Shown in pieces: positions 48,953-57,958 of a stretch of DNA of 64,000 nt. Source of the stretch: Acinetobacter guerrae. GTDB lineage: Bacteria > Pseudomonadota > Gammaproteobacteria > Pseudomonadales > Moraxellaceae. A program made the position numbers and the translations under genes. The DNA lies in contig NZ_LXGN01000056.1 of the NCBI RefSeq assembly GCF_009372255.1, positions 310,001 through 374,000 of the forward strand, in the 5' to 3' direction. A model generated the notes under the pieces. The model was given only the letters and a program-made list of their open reading frames with translations, made no database searches and had not been told where the DNA came from. Each line of letters starts with the position of its first letter. Position 1 is the first letter of the stretch.

Positions 48953-50614
48953 TTAGCTGTGTTGAAATTTGAGTTGGCGTAATTGTTTGGCATGTTGCAA
49001 GGTTGTGTCGTTGATCTCGACACCGCCTGACATTCTGGCAAGCTCTAGTACGCGCTGTTGTTCATCTAGCTCGATAATGGTACTGCTGGCTGGATCGGTT
49101 TGTTGTTTTTTTACCAGTAAGTGTTGATCAGACTGTGCTGCAACTTGTGGCTGATGGGTAATACAAAGAAGTTGTACATGTTGTGCCAAATCTGCCAGTA
49201 AACGACCGACCACTTCGGCGGTACCGCCACTAATTCCGACATCAATTTCATCAAAGACCAAAGTTTCTGCTTCAGTTTTTTCAGCATTCATCACCTGCAT
49301 GACCAGTGCAATACGTGATAATTCACCACCAGAAGCGACGCGCGCCAAAGGCTGCGGAGGCATCCCTTTATTTGCTGTAAATAAAAGCTGAATAAAACTT
49401 AGCCCCTCGGCATTGGGTTGTTCCAAAGGTTCAAACTTAAATTCAAAATGTGCCTCTGGCAGTGCCAATGGTTTAACTTGTTCTGTTAATTGTTTGGCTA
49501 ATGGAATTGAGGCGTCACGGCGAATTTGATCGAGGTGCTGTGCTTTCTCCAAAAAGATACCATGTGCAATTTCAACTTGCTCAGCCAATGTTTCAGGATC
49601 TTCTAGTTGGTGTAGCTTTTCCAGTTCAAGCTGCCAGTTGTCATATTCCTGTTTAAGTTCTTCGGGCTGAATACGATATTTGCGAGCCAGTCGATGGAAA
49701 ACTTCCAGATGCGTATTTAACTCTTCCATTCGCTCTGGATCAAAACTCTGACGATCCATGAATTGACGTAGATTTGAAGTCGCATCGTCTAACTCACTTT
49801 GTGCATTGACGATCGAATTATAAATTTCAGAAAGTTGCTCGCTACGACCCGAATGCGTTTCAATTCGTCTTAAAATAGACGCTAATTCCTGATTAATACT
49901 CGGTTCAGCTTCATCTAGCGCATTTAAACTATATGCACAGTCCTGCATGATATGTTCATGATGACTGAGACGATCAAATTCCTGTTCAGTTTCTTTATAA
50001 TCTGTTTGAACAATATCTTCGAGTTCTTCGAGTTGTAGTTCTAGCGTTTGAATACGTTGCAGACGAGTTGCCTGAGCATCTAGTGCTGATTGATGTTGGC
50101 GAATTGTGGCTTGCCAATTTTGATAAGCTTCTTTCACTTCCTGAGCAGGTTGATAAAAATTACGATAACGATCTAACCAGTGCTTAGGGTAGGGTGGCTC
50201 AAGCAATTGTTGTTGGCTATGTTGACTATATAGCTGCACCAACAAACGCCCCAGTTCTTTGAGTTCCGATAAACTACTTGGACGGCCGTTAATCCATGCT
50301 TTACTGCGCCCTGTTGCAAAAATTACACGACGCAGATGAATTTCACCCGTATCATCATCTAGCTCATGCTCTTTGAGCCAATATGACTCTGGACTTTGCG
50401 GCTGATAACTGAAACTTGCAGTAATATCAGCTTTTTCTGCACCATAGCGAACATAATTGGTATCTGTGCGCTCACCTAAACAGGCAGAAAGTGCATCTAG
50501 CAGAAGCGATTTTCCTGCACCCGTTTCACCTGTTAAGACATTAAATCCCTGTTCAATATCGAGTACAAGGTGATCAGCAAGCGCAAAGTTAATCAGTGTT
50601 AAATGAGTCAGCAT
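48953..50614 (-). CDS. recN: DNA repair protein RecN
   Basis: SMC-like ATPase acting in double-strand break repair. Walker A is LTGETGAGKSLLLDALS (about 27-43), a coiled coil fills about 155-370, the signature is ARVASGGELSRIALVMQ (about 425-441) and Walker B is ETLVFDEIDVGISGG (about 452-466), followed by LLCITHQPQVAA. The length of 553 aa is normal. It is a single gene divergent from ppnP. Its upstream region carries GGCAT/ATGCC repeats; no LexA-type box is seen, as expected for this genus. Confidence 0.96.
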   Translation of the reverse strand: MLTHLTLINFALADHLVLDIEQGFNVLTGETGAGKSLLLDALSACLGERTDTNYVRYGAEKADITASFSYQPQSPESYWLKEHELDDDTGEIHLRRVIFATGRSKAWINGRPSSLSELKELGRLLVQLYSQHSQQQLLEPPYPKHWLDRYRNFYQPAQEVKEAYQNWQATIRQHQSALDAQATRLQRIQTLELQLEELEDIVQTDYKETEQEFDRLSHHEHIMQDCAYSLNALDEAEPSINQELASILRRIETHSGRSEQLSEIYNSIVNAQSELDDATSNLRQFMDRQSFDPERMEELNTHLEVFHRLARKYRIQPEELKQEYDNWQLELEKLHQLEDPETLAEQVEIAHGIFLEKAQHLDQIRRDASIPLAKQLTEQVKPLALPEAHFEFKFEPLEQPNAEGLSFIQLLFTANKGMPPQPLARVASGGELSRIALVMQVMNAEKTEAETLVFDEIDVGISGGTAEVVGRLLADLAQHVQLLCITHQPQVAAQSDQHLLVKKQQTDPASSTIIELDEQQRVLELARMSGGVEINDTTLQHAKQLRQLKFQHS

Positions 50615-51046
50615 ACACGCGTCCAGAGCGTTAGTATTTTTTGTTTAAGATAGATAAATTTTATCGTAGCCACAAGGCATAAACTTAATAAAATGCCACG
50701 AGTGCATGGCATTATTAAAATTATTGCTTATGCAGTTTAGCAAGATTTAAACTGAATAGAAATGTTGTTGAAATCGACTCCATTTATTACAAATCTGTCA
50801 TAAGATTGTCTTGCTTTCACTGTAAAATAATAAAAAAGAGTTTCTGTGTCATATTTTAAAATATTGAATGATAAAAATCAGATAAATCTGTGAGCATGGA
50901 TGTTGATCAAAATTAAAATGACAAAGATATAAAACTTGCTTGGATAGCAGACTCTAGATAAAAGAGATTGATTAGTTATTTGCCCAGAATTAAACTACGT
51001 CAGTCATCACCCCTAATACAAATGCGGCGAAATTGGAGAGTTACGC
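50615..51046. other. recN-ppnP divergent intergenic region (gene-free)
   Basis: 432 bp with no credible ORF. Near recN it has three alternating copies of GGCAT/ATGCC (50677-50712). In the middle, reading towards ppnP, it has a Pho-box-like promoter (50795-50828). About 210 nt of apparent leader lie before ppnP; I see only a GGAGAG ribosome-binding site there. Confidence 0.6.
50795..50828 (+). promoter_or_regulatory. Pho-box-like promoter upstream of ppnP
   Basis: CTGTCAT (50795-50801), 4 nt, TTGTCTT (50806-50812), 10 nt, then a TAAAAT -10 (50823-50828). This is the same spacing as the E. coli phoA promoter, where PhoB replaces the -35 contact. The second half-site has two mismatches to the Pho repeat. 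Confidence 0.45.
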
Positions 51047-51373
51047 ATGAGTTCAGCTCAGTTTGATCATGTAACGGTAGTAAAAAAATCAAATGTTTAT
51101 TTTGGCGGTTTGTGCATTAGCCATACGGTTCAATTCGAAGATGGAACAAAAAAGACACTGGGCGTAATTTTGCCAAGTGAACAAGCATTAACCTTTGAAA
51201 CTCATGTACCAGAACGTATGGAAATTATTTCGGGTGAATGCCGTGTAAAAATTGCCGACAGTACAGAAAGCGAATTATTTCGTGCAGGGCAGTCATTTTA
51301 TGTGCCAGGCAATAGCTTATTTAAAATTGAGACAGATGATGTGCTCGATTATGTTTGCCATTTAGAAGGTTAA
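51047..51373 (+). CDS. ppnP: Pyrimidine/purine nucleoside phosphorylase
   Basis: Small cupin-type enzyme (YaiE, formerly DUF1255) that splits nucleosides with phosphate to a base and ribose-1-phosphate. The 108-aa product is one cupin barrel with [27 protein letters not shown] (about 17-43), [16 protein letters not shown] (about 56-71) and [18 protein letters not shown] (about 78-95). The length fits the family. A single-gene unit with a strong terminator. Confidence 0.92.
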   Translation: MSSAQFDHVTVVKKSNVYFGGLCISHTVQFEDGTKKTLGVILPSEQALTFETHVPERMEIISGECRVKIADSTESELFRAGQSFYVPGNSLFKIETDDVLDYVCHLEG

Positions 51374-51424
51374 CCTGTTTGCCTTAAAATCGGTTAAACT
51401 AGCCGCATAGATGAGTAAATCAAG

Positions 51425-51461
51425 AAATCCTGTGAAGTTGGCTTTACGGGATTTTTATTTT
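51425..51461 (+). terminator. Rho-independent terminator between ppnP and rlmB
   Basis: 12-bp stem AAATCCTGTGAA / TTTACGGGATTT with two G-U pairs, GTTGGC loop and a T-rich tail. Confidence 0.8.
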
Positions 51462-51492
51462 GAGTTAAATAAAGTATATACAGAGGTCGGGC

Positions 51493-52242
51493 ATGGCAAA
51501 ACCAGAATATTATTATGGCGTACATTCGGTTGAATCATTGCTTGAGCTTGAGCCTGAACGCGTCTTGACGTTATTTACCTTAAAAGGGCGGGATGATCAA
51601 CGCTTACAAAAGATTCTGGAGTTAGCTGAACCTTTTGGTATCAGTGTGCAAAAAGCCAGTCGTGATAGTTTAGAAAAATTGGCAGGCATGCCGTTTCATC
51701 AAGGCGTGGTGGCAGCCGTCCGTCCACATCCAAGTTTAAATGAAAAAGATCTGGATCAATTATTGCAAGCCACGCCAGATGCATTACTTTTAGCATTGGA
51801 CCAAGTGACTGATCCACATAATTTGGGTGCATGTATTCGTACTGCCGCAGCAATGGGTGTACAAGCCGTTGTTGTACCGCGTGACCGCTCCGCTGGTTTA
51901 ACGCCAACTGCTCGAAAAGTTGCGGCAGGTGGTGCAGAAAAGGTCAAATTTATTCAGGTGACAAATCTGGCGAGAACATTAGCACATGTCAAGGAACAGT
52001 TTTTCCTGCGCGTCATTGGGACTATGCTGGATGAAAAAGCCCTACCGATCCAGAAGTGTGATTTAACAGGTGGTGTGGTGATTGTGATGGGTGCAGAAGA
52101 TACAGGACTGCGTCCTATTACTCAGTCACAATGTGATCAAACCGTTTATATTCCAATGAGCGGCAACCTGCAAAGTTTAAATGTGAGTGTAGCAACAGGT
52201 ATGGCACTCTATGAAGCAAGTCGCCAACGTCATCCTGCATAG
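51493..52242 (+). CDS. rlmB: 23S rRNA (guanosine-2251-2'-O)-methyltransferase
   Basis: SPOUT-fold methyltransferase that modifies G2251 in the peptidyl-transferase P-loop. It has the N-terminal rRNA-binding domain (about 1-75; YYYGVHSVESLLE) and catalytic knot with LDQVTDPHNLGACIRTAAAMGVQAVVVPRDRSAGL (about 102-136), VIVMGAEDTGLRP (about 194-206) and IPMSGNLQSLNVSVATGMALYEASRQR. The length of 249 aa is normal. GGTCGGGC precedes the ATG. Confidence 0.95.
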   Translation: MAKPEYYYGVHSVESLLELEPERVLTLFTLKGRDDQRLQKILELAEPFGISVQKASRDSLEKLAGMPFHQGVVAAVRPHPSLNEKDLDQLLQATPDALLLALDQVTDPHNLGACIRTAAAMGVQAVVVPRDRSAGLTPTARKVAAGGAEKVKFIQVTNLARTLAHVKEQFFLRVIGTMLDEKALPIQKCDLTGGVVIVMGAEDTGLRPITQSQCDQTVYIPMSGNLQSLNVSVATGMALYEASRQRHPA

Positions 52243-52282
52243 AATCATTTTAAGCTGATCTGATGTTTTAAAGAAGAACGCT

Positions 52283-53206
52283 ATGTCTCCGCGAGCCCAA
52301 GGCTATGTTTTTATTGCCATTACAATGTGCATCTGGGGCGGTTTTACTATTTTCTCCCGTTTAAATGCACAATGGCATATCAGTGCATGGGACATTACCG
52401 CACTGCGTTTTGCCATTGCATTTGTAATTTTAATGCCGATTCTAGTGTATAAAAAAGATTTGGCTTTTTTATGGACAAAAGAGTCGGTGATTTTGGCTTT
52501 AATCGGTGGCGTCGGTTATTGTCTTACGGCTTATAGCGCCTTTCTTTATGCCCCTGCGGCACATGCAGCAATCTTTTTAAATGGCTGCATTCCTTTGTGT
52601 ACTGCGCTTGCAGCTTATTTACTATTCAAACAACCTTTTGATCGGCACACATGGTGGAGTGTCGGGATTATGTTGACTGCAATTGCACTGATGAGCTATT
52701 TGATGTCACGGGATCAACAGTCTCATTTTGGTCTAGGCGATATTTTATTTGTGATGAGTGCAATCTGGTGGGGTATTTTTACTGTTTTATTGAAACAGTG
52801 GAAGCTTTCTGCATGGCATTCGATGGCGAGCGTCGCGATTTGGTCAGCAATCATTTATTTACCAATCTACCTACTATTTCTTCCTAAACATTATCATGAG
52901 GTTGAGCCATTACATTTAGCGATTCAAGGTTTATTTCATGGGGTTTTTGTGGTGATTGTTGCCACCATTACCTATGTGGCGGCGATTGAGCGTCTAGGTG
53001 CATTTAAAACAGGTAGTATCGTCACACTTGCACCTTTTATTGCCGCAGTGATTGCTGTGCCATTATTGGGTGAACCTTTAAGTCTTGCGATTGTATGTGG
53101 TCTTTTGGGGATGGGAATCGGTGCTTTACAACCGTGGCGTTGGCGTTTTAAAGATACATTAACGGTACAACTGGAACGCCAAAAGAATCAGGAACGTTCC
53201 AAATAG
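52283..53206 (+). CDS. EamA-family (DMT) transporter
   Basis: Ten-helix inner-membrane permease with two EamA repeats (about 8-140 and 150-285). The pattern FIAITMCIWGGFTIFSRL opens helix 1 and GDILFVMSAIWWGIFTVLLK opens the second repeat. The family exports or imports small metabolites; substrate unknown. The 3' end overlaps the convergent coaE gene by 19 nt. Confidence 0.88.
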   Translation: MSPRAQGYVFIAITMCIWGGFTIFSRLNAQWHISAWDITALRFAIAFVILMPILVYKKDLAFLWTKESVILALIGGVGYCLTAYSAFLYAPAAHAAIFLNGCIPLCTALAAYLLFKQPFDRHTWWSVGIMLTAIALMSYLMSRDQQSHFGLGDILFVMSAIWWGIFTVLLKQWKLSAWHSMASVAIWSAIIYLPIYLLFLPKHYHEVEPLHLAIQGLFHGVFVVIVATITYVAAIERLGAFKTGSIVTLAPFIAAVIAVPLLGEPLSLAIVCGLLGMGIGALQPWRWRFKDTLTVQLERQKNQERSK

Positions 53207-53784
53207 TTTTGATGTAGCTTTGAAAGCTGTTGATATAGATGATCTAGATGACCATCATTGATCACGATATCATCTGCGATATTGCGCTTTTGCTCACGTG
53301 GCATTTGTGCAGCAATAATTTTTTTAATTTGTTCTGAATCTTGACCATCACGTTGACTGGCTCGCTCGATCTGAATAGCTTCACTGGCATCGATTAGCAA
53401 AGTACGATCAGCAAGTTGATGTTGATCTGTTTCAAACAATAATGGCGAAACCAATATCACATAAGGGCTGGTCGCATTCTGTAATTGCTGAATAATAGAT
53501 TGGCGAATAGCAGGGTGAGTCATTTGTTCTAATTGATGGCGTGCAGAAGGATTCTTAAAAATATGCTCTCTTAACGCTCGGCGATTTAGGCTACCATCAG
53601 GACTGAGTACCCAATCACCAAAGCTGTCATGGATTTTCTTTAACACTGGTTGCCCAATTTCAACCACTTCTCTGGCGACCACATCCGCATCCACCACAGT
53701 AATCCCTTGAGTTTCAAACCATTGACTGGCAGCGGACTTTCCACTACCAATGCCACCTGTTAAACCAAGTATGAAACTCATCAT
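53188..53784 (-). CDS. coaE: Dephospho-CoA kinase
   Basis: Last step of coenzyme A synthesis, ATP-dependent 3'-phosphorylation of dephospho-CoA. P-loop GLTGGIGSGKSAASQWF (about 8-24), VVDADVVAREVV (about 31-42), LVSPLLFETDQH (about 110-121) and the lid RASQRDGQ are present. The length of 198 aa is normal. It follows pilD with a 1-nt overlap, conserved as pilB-pilC-pilD-coaE in gammaproteobacteria. Its 3' end overlaps the eamA gene on the other strand. Confidence 0.96.
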   Translation of the reverse strand: MMSFILGLTGGIGSGKSAASQWFETQGITVVDADVVAREVVEIGQPVLKKIHDSFGDWVLSPDGSLNRRALREHIFKNPSARHQLEQMTHPAIRQSIIQQLQNATSPYVILVSPLLFETDQHQLADRTLLIDASEAIQIERASQRDGQDSEQIKKIIAAQMPREQKRNIADDIVINDGHLDHLYQQLSKLHQNYLERS

Positions 53785-54644
53785 TAGCCTCCCAGATAAA
53801 CTTTCATAATTTGCTCACCCCATAAAAAGGCGATCCATCCAGCAATTGCGATATAAGGACCAAAGGCAAAGGGCTGATTTTCTTTACGGATTTTGAGTAA
53901 AATAATCCCAATAATCGCACCGACCAGTGAAGAAAGTAGCACAATGAGTGGAAGCATCAAAGGTCCCATCCATGCGCCAAGTGCAGCGAGCAACTTAAAG
54001 TCGCCATAGCCCATCCCTTCTTTACCTGTGATGATTTTAAATAAATAATAGACAATCCACAGACATAAAAAACCAATCAGATAGCCCCAAATCGCGGCGG
54101 TTGGTGAGACATAAAGACCATAGCTATTAATCCCTAGCCCCAATGCTGCTAGCGGTAGAGTAAAACGATCGGGTAACAGTTGAGTATCAAAATCAATAAA
54201 TGTCAGTGCAATAAGCACCCAAGTTAAAATCAGACCAAACAGCATTTGAAAGCTCGGGCCAAAGACAGCCACGATCATCAGTGAACATAGCATGGTGAGC
54301 AGTTCAATCAGGGGATAACGGATGCTAATGGGATTTTGACAATTGCCACATCTCCCTTTTAAAAATAGCCAACTTAACACTGGAATATTTTGATACCAAC
54401 GAATACGGCTATGGCATTTGGGGCAGGTTGAAGGTGGTGAACTTAAGCTGAGTTTTGGTTGATCAATGATCGCTTGATCAGGATGTAATAACATCTGGCA
54501 CTCAGTGTGCCAGTCCTGTTCCATCATTTTAGGCGTGCGATAAATCACAACATTTAAAAAACTACCAATGCACAAGCTAAAAATCCCAACTGCAAGATAA
54601 AGCGCAGTTGGGGTTTGGATAAAATAATTGATAATTTCGGACAT
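53784..54644 (-). CDS. pilD: Type IV prepilin peptidase/N-methyltransferase
   Basis: Inner-membrane aspartyl protease that cuts prepilin leaders and methylates the new N-terminal Phe. It serves PilA and pseudopilins. The N-terminal methyltransferase loop has two CxxC pairs (CPKCHSRIRWYQNIP and GRCGNCQ, about 74-102). The catalytic Asp residues are in FIDFDTQLLPD (about 147-157) and GMGYGDFKLL (about 211-220). Eight or so membrane helices, 286 aa. It is tightly packed between pilC and coaE. Confidence 0.96.
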   Translation of the reverse strand: MSEIINYFIQTPTALYLAVGIFSLCIGSFLNVVIYRTPKMMEQDWHTECQMLLHPDQAIIDQPKLSLSSPPSTCPKCHSRIRWYQNIPVLSWLFLKGRCGNCQNPISIRYPLIELLTMLCSLMIVAVFGPSFQMLFGLILTWVLIALTFIDFDTQLLPDRFTLPLAALGLGINSYGLYVSPTAAIWGYLIGFLCLWIVYYLFKIITGKEGMGYGDFKLLAALGAWMGPLMLPLIVLLSSLVGAIIGIILLKIRKENQPFAFGPYIAIAGWIAFLWGEQIMKVYLGG

Positions 54645-55870
54645 TAAACCACTGAACCCATCTGGAAAATTGGAAGATACATAGCGATGACCAGACCACC
54701 AACCAGCACACCGAGAATAGCCATAATCAAGGGCTCCATCATGGAAGTCAGACCATCTACAGCATTATCGACTTCATTTTCATAGTGTGTAGCAACTTTA
54801 TCTAGCATTGCATCTAGTGCGCCAGATTCTTCGCCAATGGCAACCATTTGAACAGCCATAGATGGAAATAAGTTAGATGTTTTCATGGCAAATTGTAATT
54901 GTTGTCCAGTGGCAACATCTTCACGAATCTTCATAACTGCATCTTCGTAAATCACATTATTGGTCGCACCAGCAGTTGATTTTAGAGCATCAATTAAAGG
55001 GACGCCGGCAGCAAAAGTCGTTGCAAGGGTGCGGCTATAACGTGCAATAATTGACTTGTATATTAAATCACCAAAAATTGGGAGTTTTAACGCTAATTTA
55101 TCTAACGTATTACGAAATTTTTTACTTCGTTTCTTTGTTTCTAAGAAAATAGCAATAACTACACCAATTCCGATAATCATAATAAACCAGTAGGATTGCA
55201 TCCATTTTGACATATTCACAACCATCTGAGTGAAAGCAGGAAGTTCTGCACCAAATGAACTGAATAAATCCTGAAATACGGGAACTACTTTAACCATTAA
55301 AATAATGGTTACAATCATTGCAACAACGATAACAGTAAGTGGATATTTCAGAGCTTTTTTAATCTTTTGTTTTAATAGTTCGCTTTTTTCCTTATAGATC
55401 GCAACTCGATCCAACATAGTTTCCAACGCACCAGATATTTCGCCCGATTCTACTAAAGAACAAAATAAAGGATCAAAATATTGGGGATATTTGCTTAAAG
55501 CATCTGCAAATGTACTCCCTCCTTCAACTTCTCGTTTTAAGCTGATAACTACGTCTCTCATAGCAGGATTTTCTAATCCTTCAGCAACGATTTCAAAGCT
55601 TAAAATTAATGGGACACCAGCTTTCATCATGGTCGCGAGTTGGCGGGTAAAAATCGTAATATCTAGTGTGGAAACTCTTTTTTTAAGAAGCCCTTCTAGA
55701 ATATTCTTACGTTTTTGACGAATCGTTTTAATGGTGATGCCTTGCTTGCGCAAAGTTACTTTTGCTAAAGCTATATTTCTTGCAGATAGCTCTCCTGTAA
55801 TTTTTCCCCCTTTACGATCAACCCCTTCATAAGCAAAAGTTGGCATCATTTGTGTTTTTTGAATTGCCAT
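54644..55870 (-). CDS. pilC: Type IV pilus inner-membrane platform protein PilC
   Basis: Polytopic platform around which pilin is added or removed by the PilB and PilT motors. Two GspF-like cytoplasmic domains (about 70-195 and 275-395) alternate with membrane helices. Typical motifs are FTRQLATMMKAGVPLILSFEI (about 74-94) and ATTFAAGVPLIDALKSTAGATNN (about 287-309). The length of 408 aa is normal. It follows pilB after 32 nt and overlaps pilD by 1 nt. Confidence 0.96.
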   Translation of the reverse strand: MAIQKTQMMPTFAYEGVDRKGGKITGELSARNIALAKVTLRKQGITIKTIRQKRKNILEGLLKKRVSTLDITIFTRQLATMMKAGVPLILSFEIVAEGLENPAMRDVVISLKREVEGGSTFADALSKYPQYFDPLFCSLVESGEISGALETMLDRVAIYKEKSELLKQKIKKALKYPLTVIVVAMIVTIILMVKVVPVFQDLFSSFGAELPAFTQMVVNMSKWMQSYWFIMIIGIGVVIAIFLETKKRSKKFRNTLDKLALKLPIFGDLIYKSIIARYSRTLATTFAAGVPLIDALKSTAGATNNVIYEDAVMKIREDVATGQQLQFAMKTSNLFPSMAVQMVAIGEESGALDAMLDKVATHYENEVDNAVDGLTSMMEPLIMAILGVLVGGLVIAMYLPIFQMGSVV

Positions 55871-55902
55871 AGTTTCATCCTTAATTTTTAGAATTTCATA
55901 TT

Positions 55903-57624
55903 TTATTCATTAGTGACACGGTTGACTTCCTGTAAAGAAGTAATCCCTTGCATCACTTTTTTTAAACCTGATCGACGAAGACTATTAAACCCCAATTTTT
56001 CAGATGCATCAGCAATTTGTATTGCATTGCCATCTTCCATAATAATTCTCGAAATTTCAGGTGTAACTTTCATCACTTCATAAATCCCCACACGGCCTTT
56101 ATATCCTTCTCGACATTCTGAGCAACCCACAGGTTGATAAATACGGAGTTTGGGATTGGATAGGTCTTGTTCAGTAAACCCCATCTCTATTAAGCTATTT
56201 TTGGGAATCTCAATAGGTTGTTTACATTTATTACAGAGGCGTCGAGCAAGACGCTGAGCAATTACCAAGTTGACAGATGTCGCAAGATTAAAAGAGGGAA
56301 CCCCCATGTTACGTAAACGGGTTAAAGTTTCTGGAGCGCTGTTAGTATGCAGTGTGGACATTACCATGTGACCTGTTTGTGCAGCTTTAATTGCAATTTC
56401 AGCCGTTTCGAGGTCACGAATCTCACCCACCATAATAATGTCAGGATCTTGACGTAAAAATGACTTTAATGCTGCAGCAAAAGTCAGCCCAACTTTAGCG
56501 TTCACATTCACCTGATTAACCCCTTCAAGATTAATTTCTACGGGATCTTCGGCAGTAGAAATATTTGAACTCTCGGTGTTTAGAATGTTCAGTCCTGTGT
56601 ATAAAGAGACCGTTTTACCCGAACCCGTAGGTCCTGTAATTAAAAGCATACCTTGTGGTTTATTTAAGGCCTCTAAAAATAATGCTTTCTGGTCTTCCTC
56701 ATATCCAAGTGCATCGATACCCAATGTTGCACTAGATGCATCGAGGATACGTAACACTAATTTTTCACCATATAATGTAGGTAGTGAACTGACACGAAAA
56801 TCGATAGATTTAAATTGTGACACTGGTAACTTTATACGACCATCTTGTGGTGAACGTCGTTCTGAAATATCCATCTTAGCCATAATTTTTAGACGGACAG
56901 TGAGCCTTGGTGCTAGGACTAAAGGTGGAAAGGAAATTGCGTGTAAAACACCATCGATTCGGTATCTAACACGATAAATCTTGGCATAAGGCTCAAAATG
57001 AAGATCAGATGCCCCCATTTTAATTGCATCATAAAGTAACTTATTCAAATATTTAACAACAATAGTGTCATCTTTTTCATGATCAGCGTTTATATCAAAG
57101 CTAAACTCACTTAGGATGTCGTCAGTATTTTCGTTATCTTCGTTATGTAGGTTATTGAGAAATTCAAGTTGAGCATTTGTGCCATAAGTTTCCTCGAGTG
57201 CGCGTTCCAATTTGTCATGTTCAACAATGACAAGTTCTAGTTTTTTCTTACTGTTAAATCTAATGGTATCTAAATCTTGAGTAAGAGAGGGATCTACAAC
57301 AGCGACATATAACGTATGGTCTTTTACGCTTAGAGGTAAAATTTTATGCTTTGTGATTAATTTTTCATCGATAATACCATGAGGAATTAAAGAGAGATTA
57401 AATGTATTAAGATCAAATTGAGGTTCTTCATATTCAATTGAAATAGCTTCAGCAATAATTGATGGCTTTATATCAAAAGCTTCTACAAGATATTGGACAA
57501 TAAATTTATTATTCTTATTTATTTCATAAAACATCCGATGGATCTGTTCTTTTGTCAGAAATCCAGTCGCTACTAAACGATCCAGGTAGGTTGGATATTT
57601 TGACTTTAGTTCGTCATCCGCCAT
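55903..57624 (-). CDS. pilB: Type IV pilus assembly ATPase PilB
   Basis: Hexameric cytoplasmic motor that powers pilus extension. N-terminal GSPII_E/MshEN-type domains (about 1-150), then the ATPase core with Walker A GPTGSGKT (331-338), the Asp-box SAEDPVEI-like region, Walker B DPDIIMVGEIRD (about 395-406) and the His box GHMVMSTLHTNSAPETL. A tetracysteine zinc motif follows (CNKC about 446-449 and CSEC about 480-483). The length of 573 aa is normal. It is the first gene of pilB-pilC-pilD-coaE and has a good promoter upstream. Confidence 0.96.
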   Translation of the reverse strand: MADDELKSKYPTYLDRLVATGFLTKEQIHRMFYEINKNNKFIVQYLVEAFDIKPSIIAEAISIEYEEPQFDLNTFNLSLIPHGIIDEKLITKHKILPLSVKDHTLYVAVVDPSLTQDLDTIRFNSKKKLELVIVEHDKLERALEETYGTNAQLEFLNNLHNEDNENTDDILSEFSFDINADHEKDDTIVVKYLNKLLYDAIKMGASDLHFEPYAKIYRVRYRIDGVLHAISFPPLVLAPRLTVRLKIMAKMDISERRSPQDGRIKLPVSQFKSIDFRVSSLPTLYGEKLVLRILDASSATLGIDALGYEEDQKALFLEALNKPQGMLLITGPTGSGKTVSLYTGLNILNTESSNISTAEDPVEINLEGVNQVNVNAKVGLTFAAALKSFLRQDPDIIMVGEIRDLETAEIAIKAAQTGHMVMSTLHTNSAPETLTRLRNMGVPSFNLATSVNLVIAQRLARRLCNKCKQPIEIPKNSLIEMGFTEQDLSNPKLRIYQPVGCSECREGYKGRVGIYEVMKVTPEISRIIMEDGNAIQIADASEKLGFNSLRRSGLKKVMQGITSLQEVNRVTNE

Positions 57625-57958
57625 CAGTTAACCCCAAAATTAAAAAGTATAAACATTATTAAAAAACTTTATTTAGAAATTATACGTATACTATTTTTAT
57701 TAAACAATCTTCAGTTGGCAAATCTACGGTTGCTTTATTATCCATTTATAAGGTCATTTTGCTTAACATTTAACAGAAAATGTTATTTTCTATTAAATGG
57801 TTGGGGGTGGTGAAAGTAGGTTTAAATAATTATTTTTGAAATACGAGATTTGCAAAGAGCACTTCAACCAATGTGGTACTGATTAATTAAAGAAAACATT
57901 CTAAGTTTGTCTAAAATGCGTGTAGAATGTGCAGCATTTTCGATAAAAGGTTAGCAGT
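57625..57958. other. pilB-tpiA divergent intergenic region (gene-free)
   Basis: 334 AT-rich bp. It holds the pilB promoter and two overlapping dyads, TAACATT-N8-AATGTTA (57764-57785) and AGAAAAT-GTT-ATTTTCT (57775-57791), which share bases and cannot both form. The tpiA promoter was not fixed; a TAGAAT lies about 36 nt before tpiA without a clear -35. Confidence 0.55.
57679..57707 (-). promoter_or_regulatory. Sigma-70 promoter of pilBCD-coaE
   Basis: Read on the minus strand: TTGTTT (-35, 57707-57702), a 17-bp spacer and a perfect TATAAT (-10, 57684-57679). The predicted start is near 57672, about 48 nt before the pilB ATG. Confidence 0.7.

Noticed and set aside
56576..56977. 133-codon plus-strand ORF opposite pilB.
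   Set aside because: It is antisense to the conserved ATPase core of pilB and has no family features.
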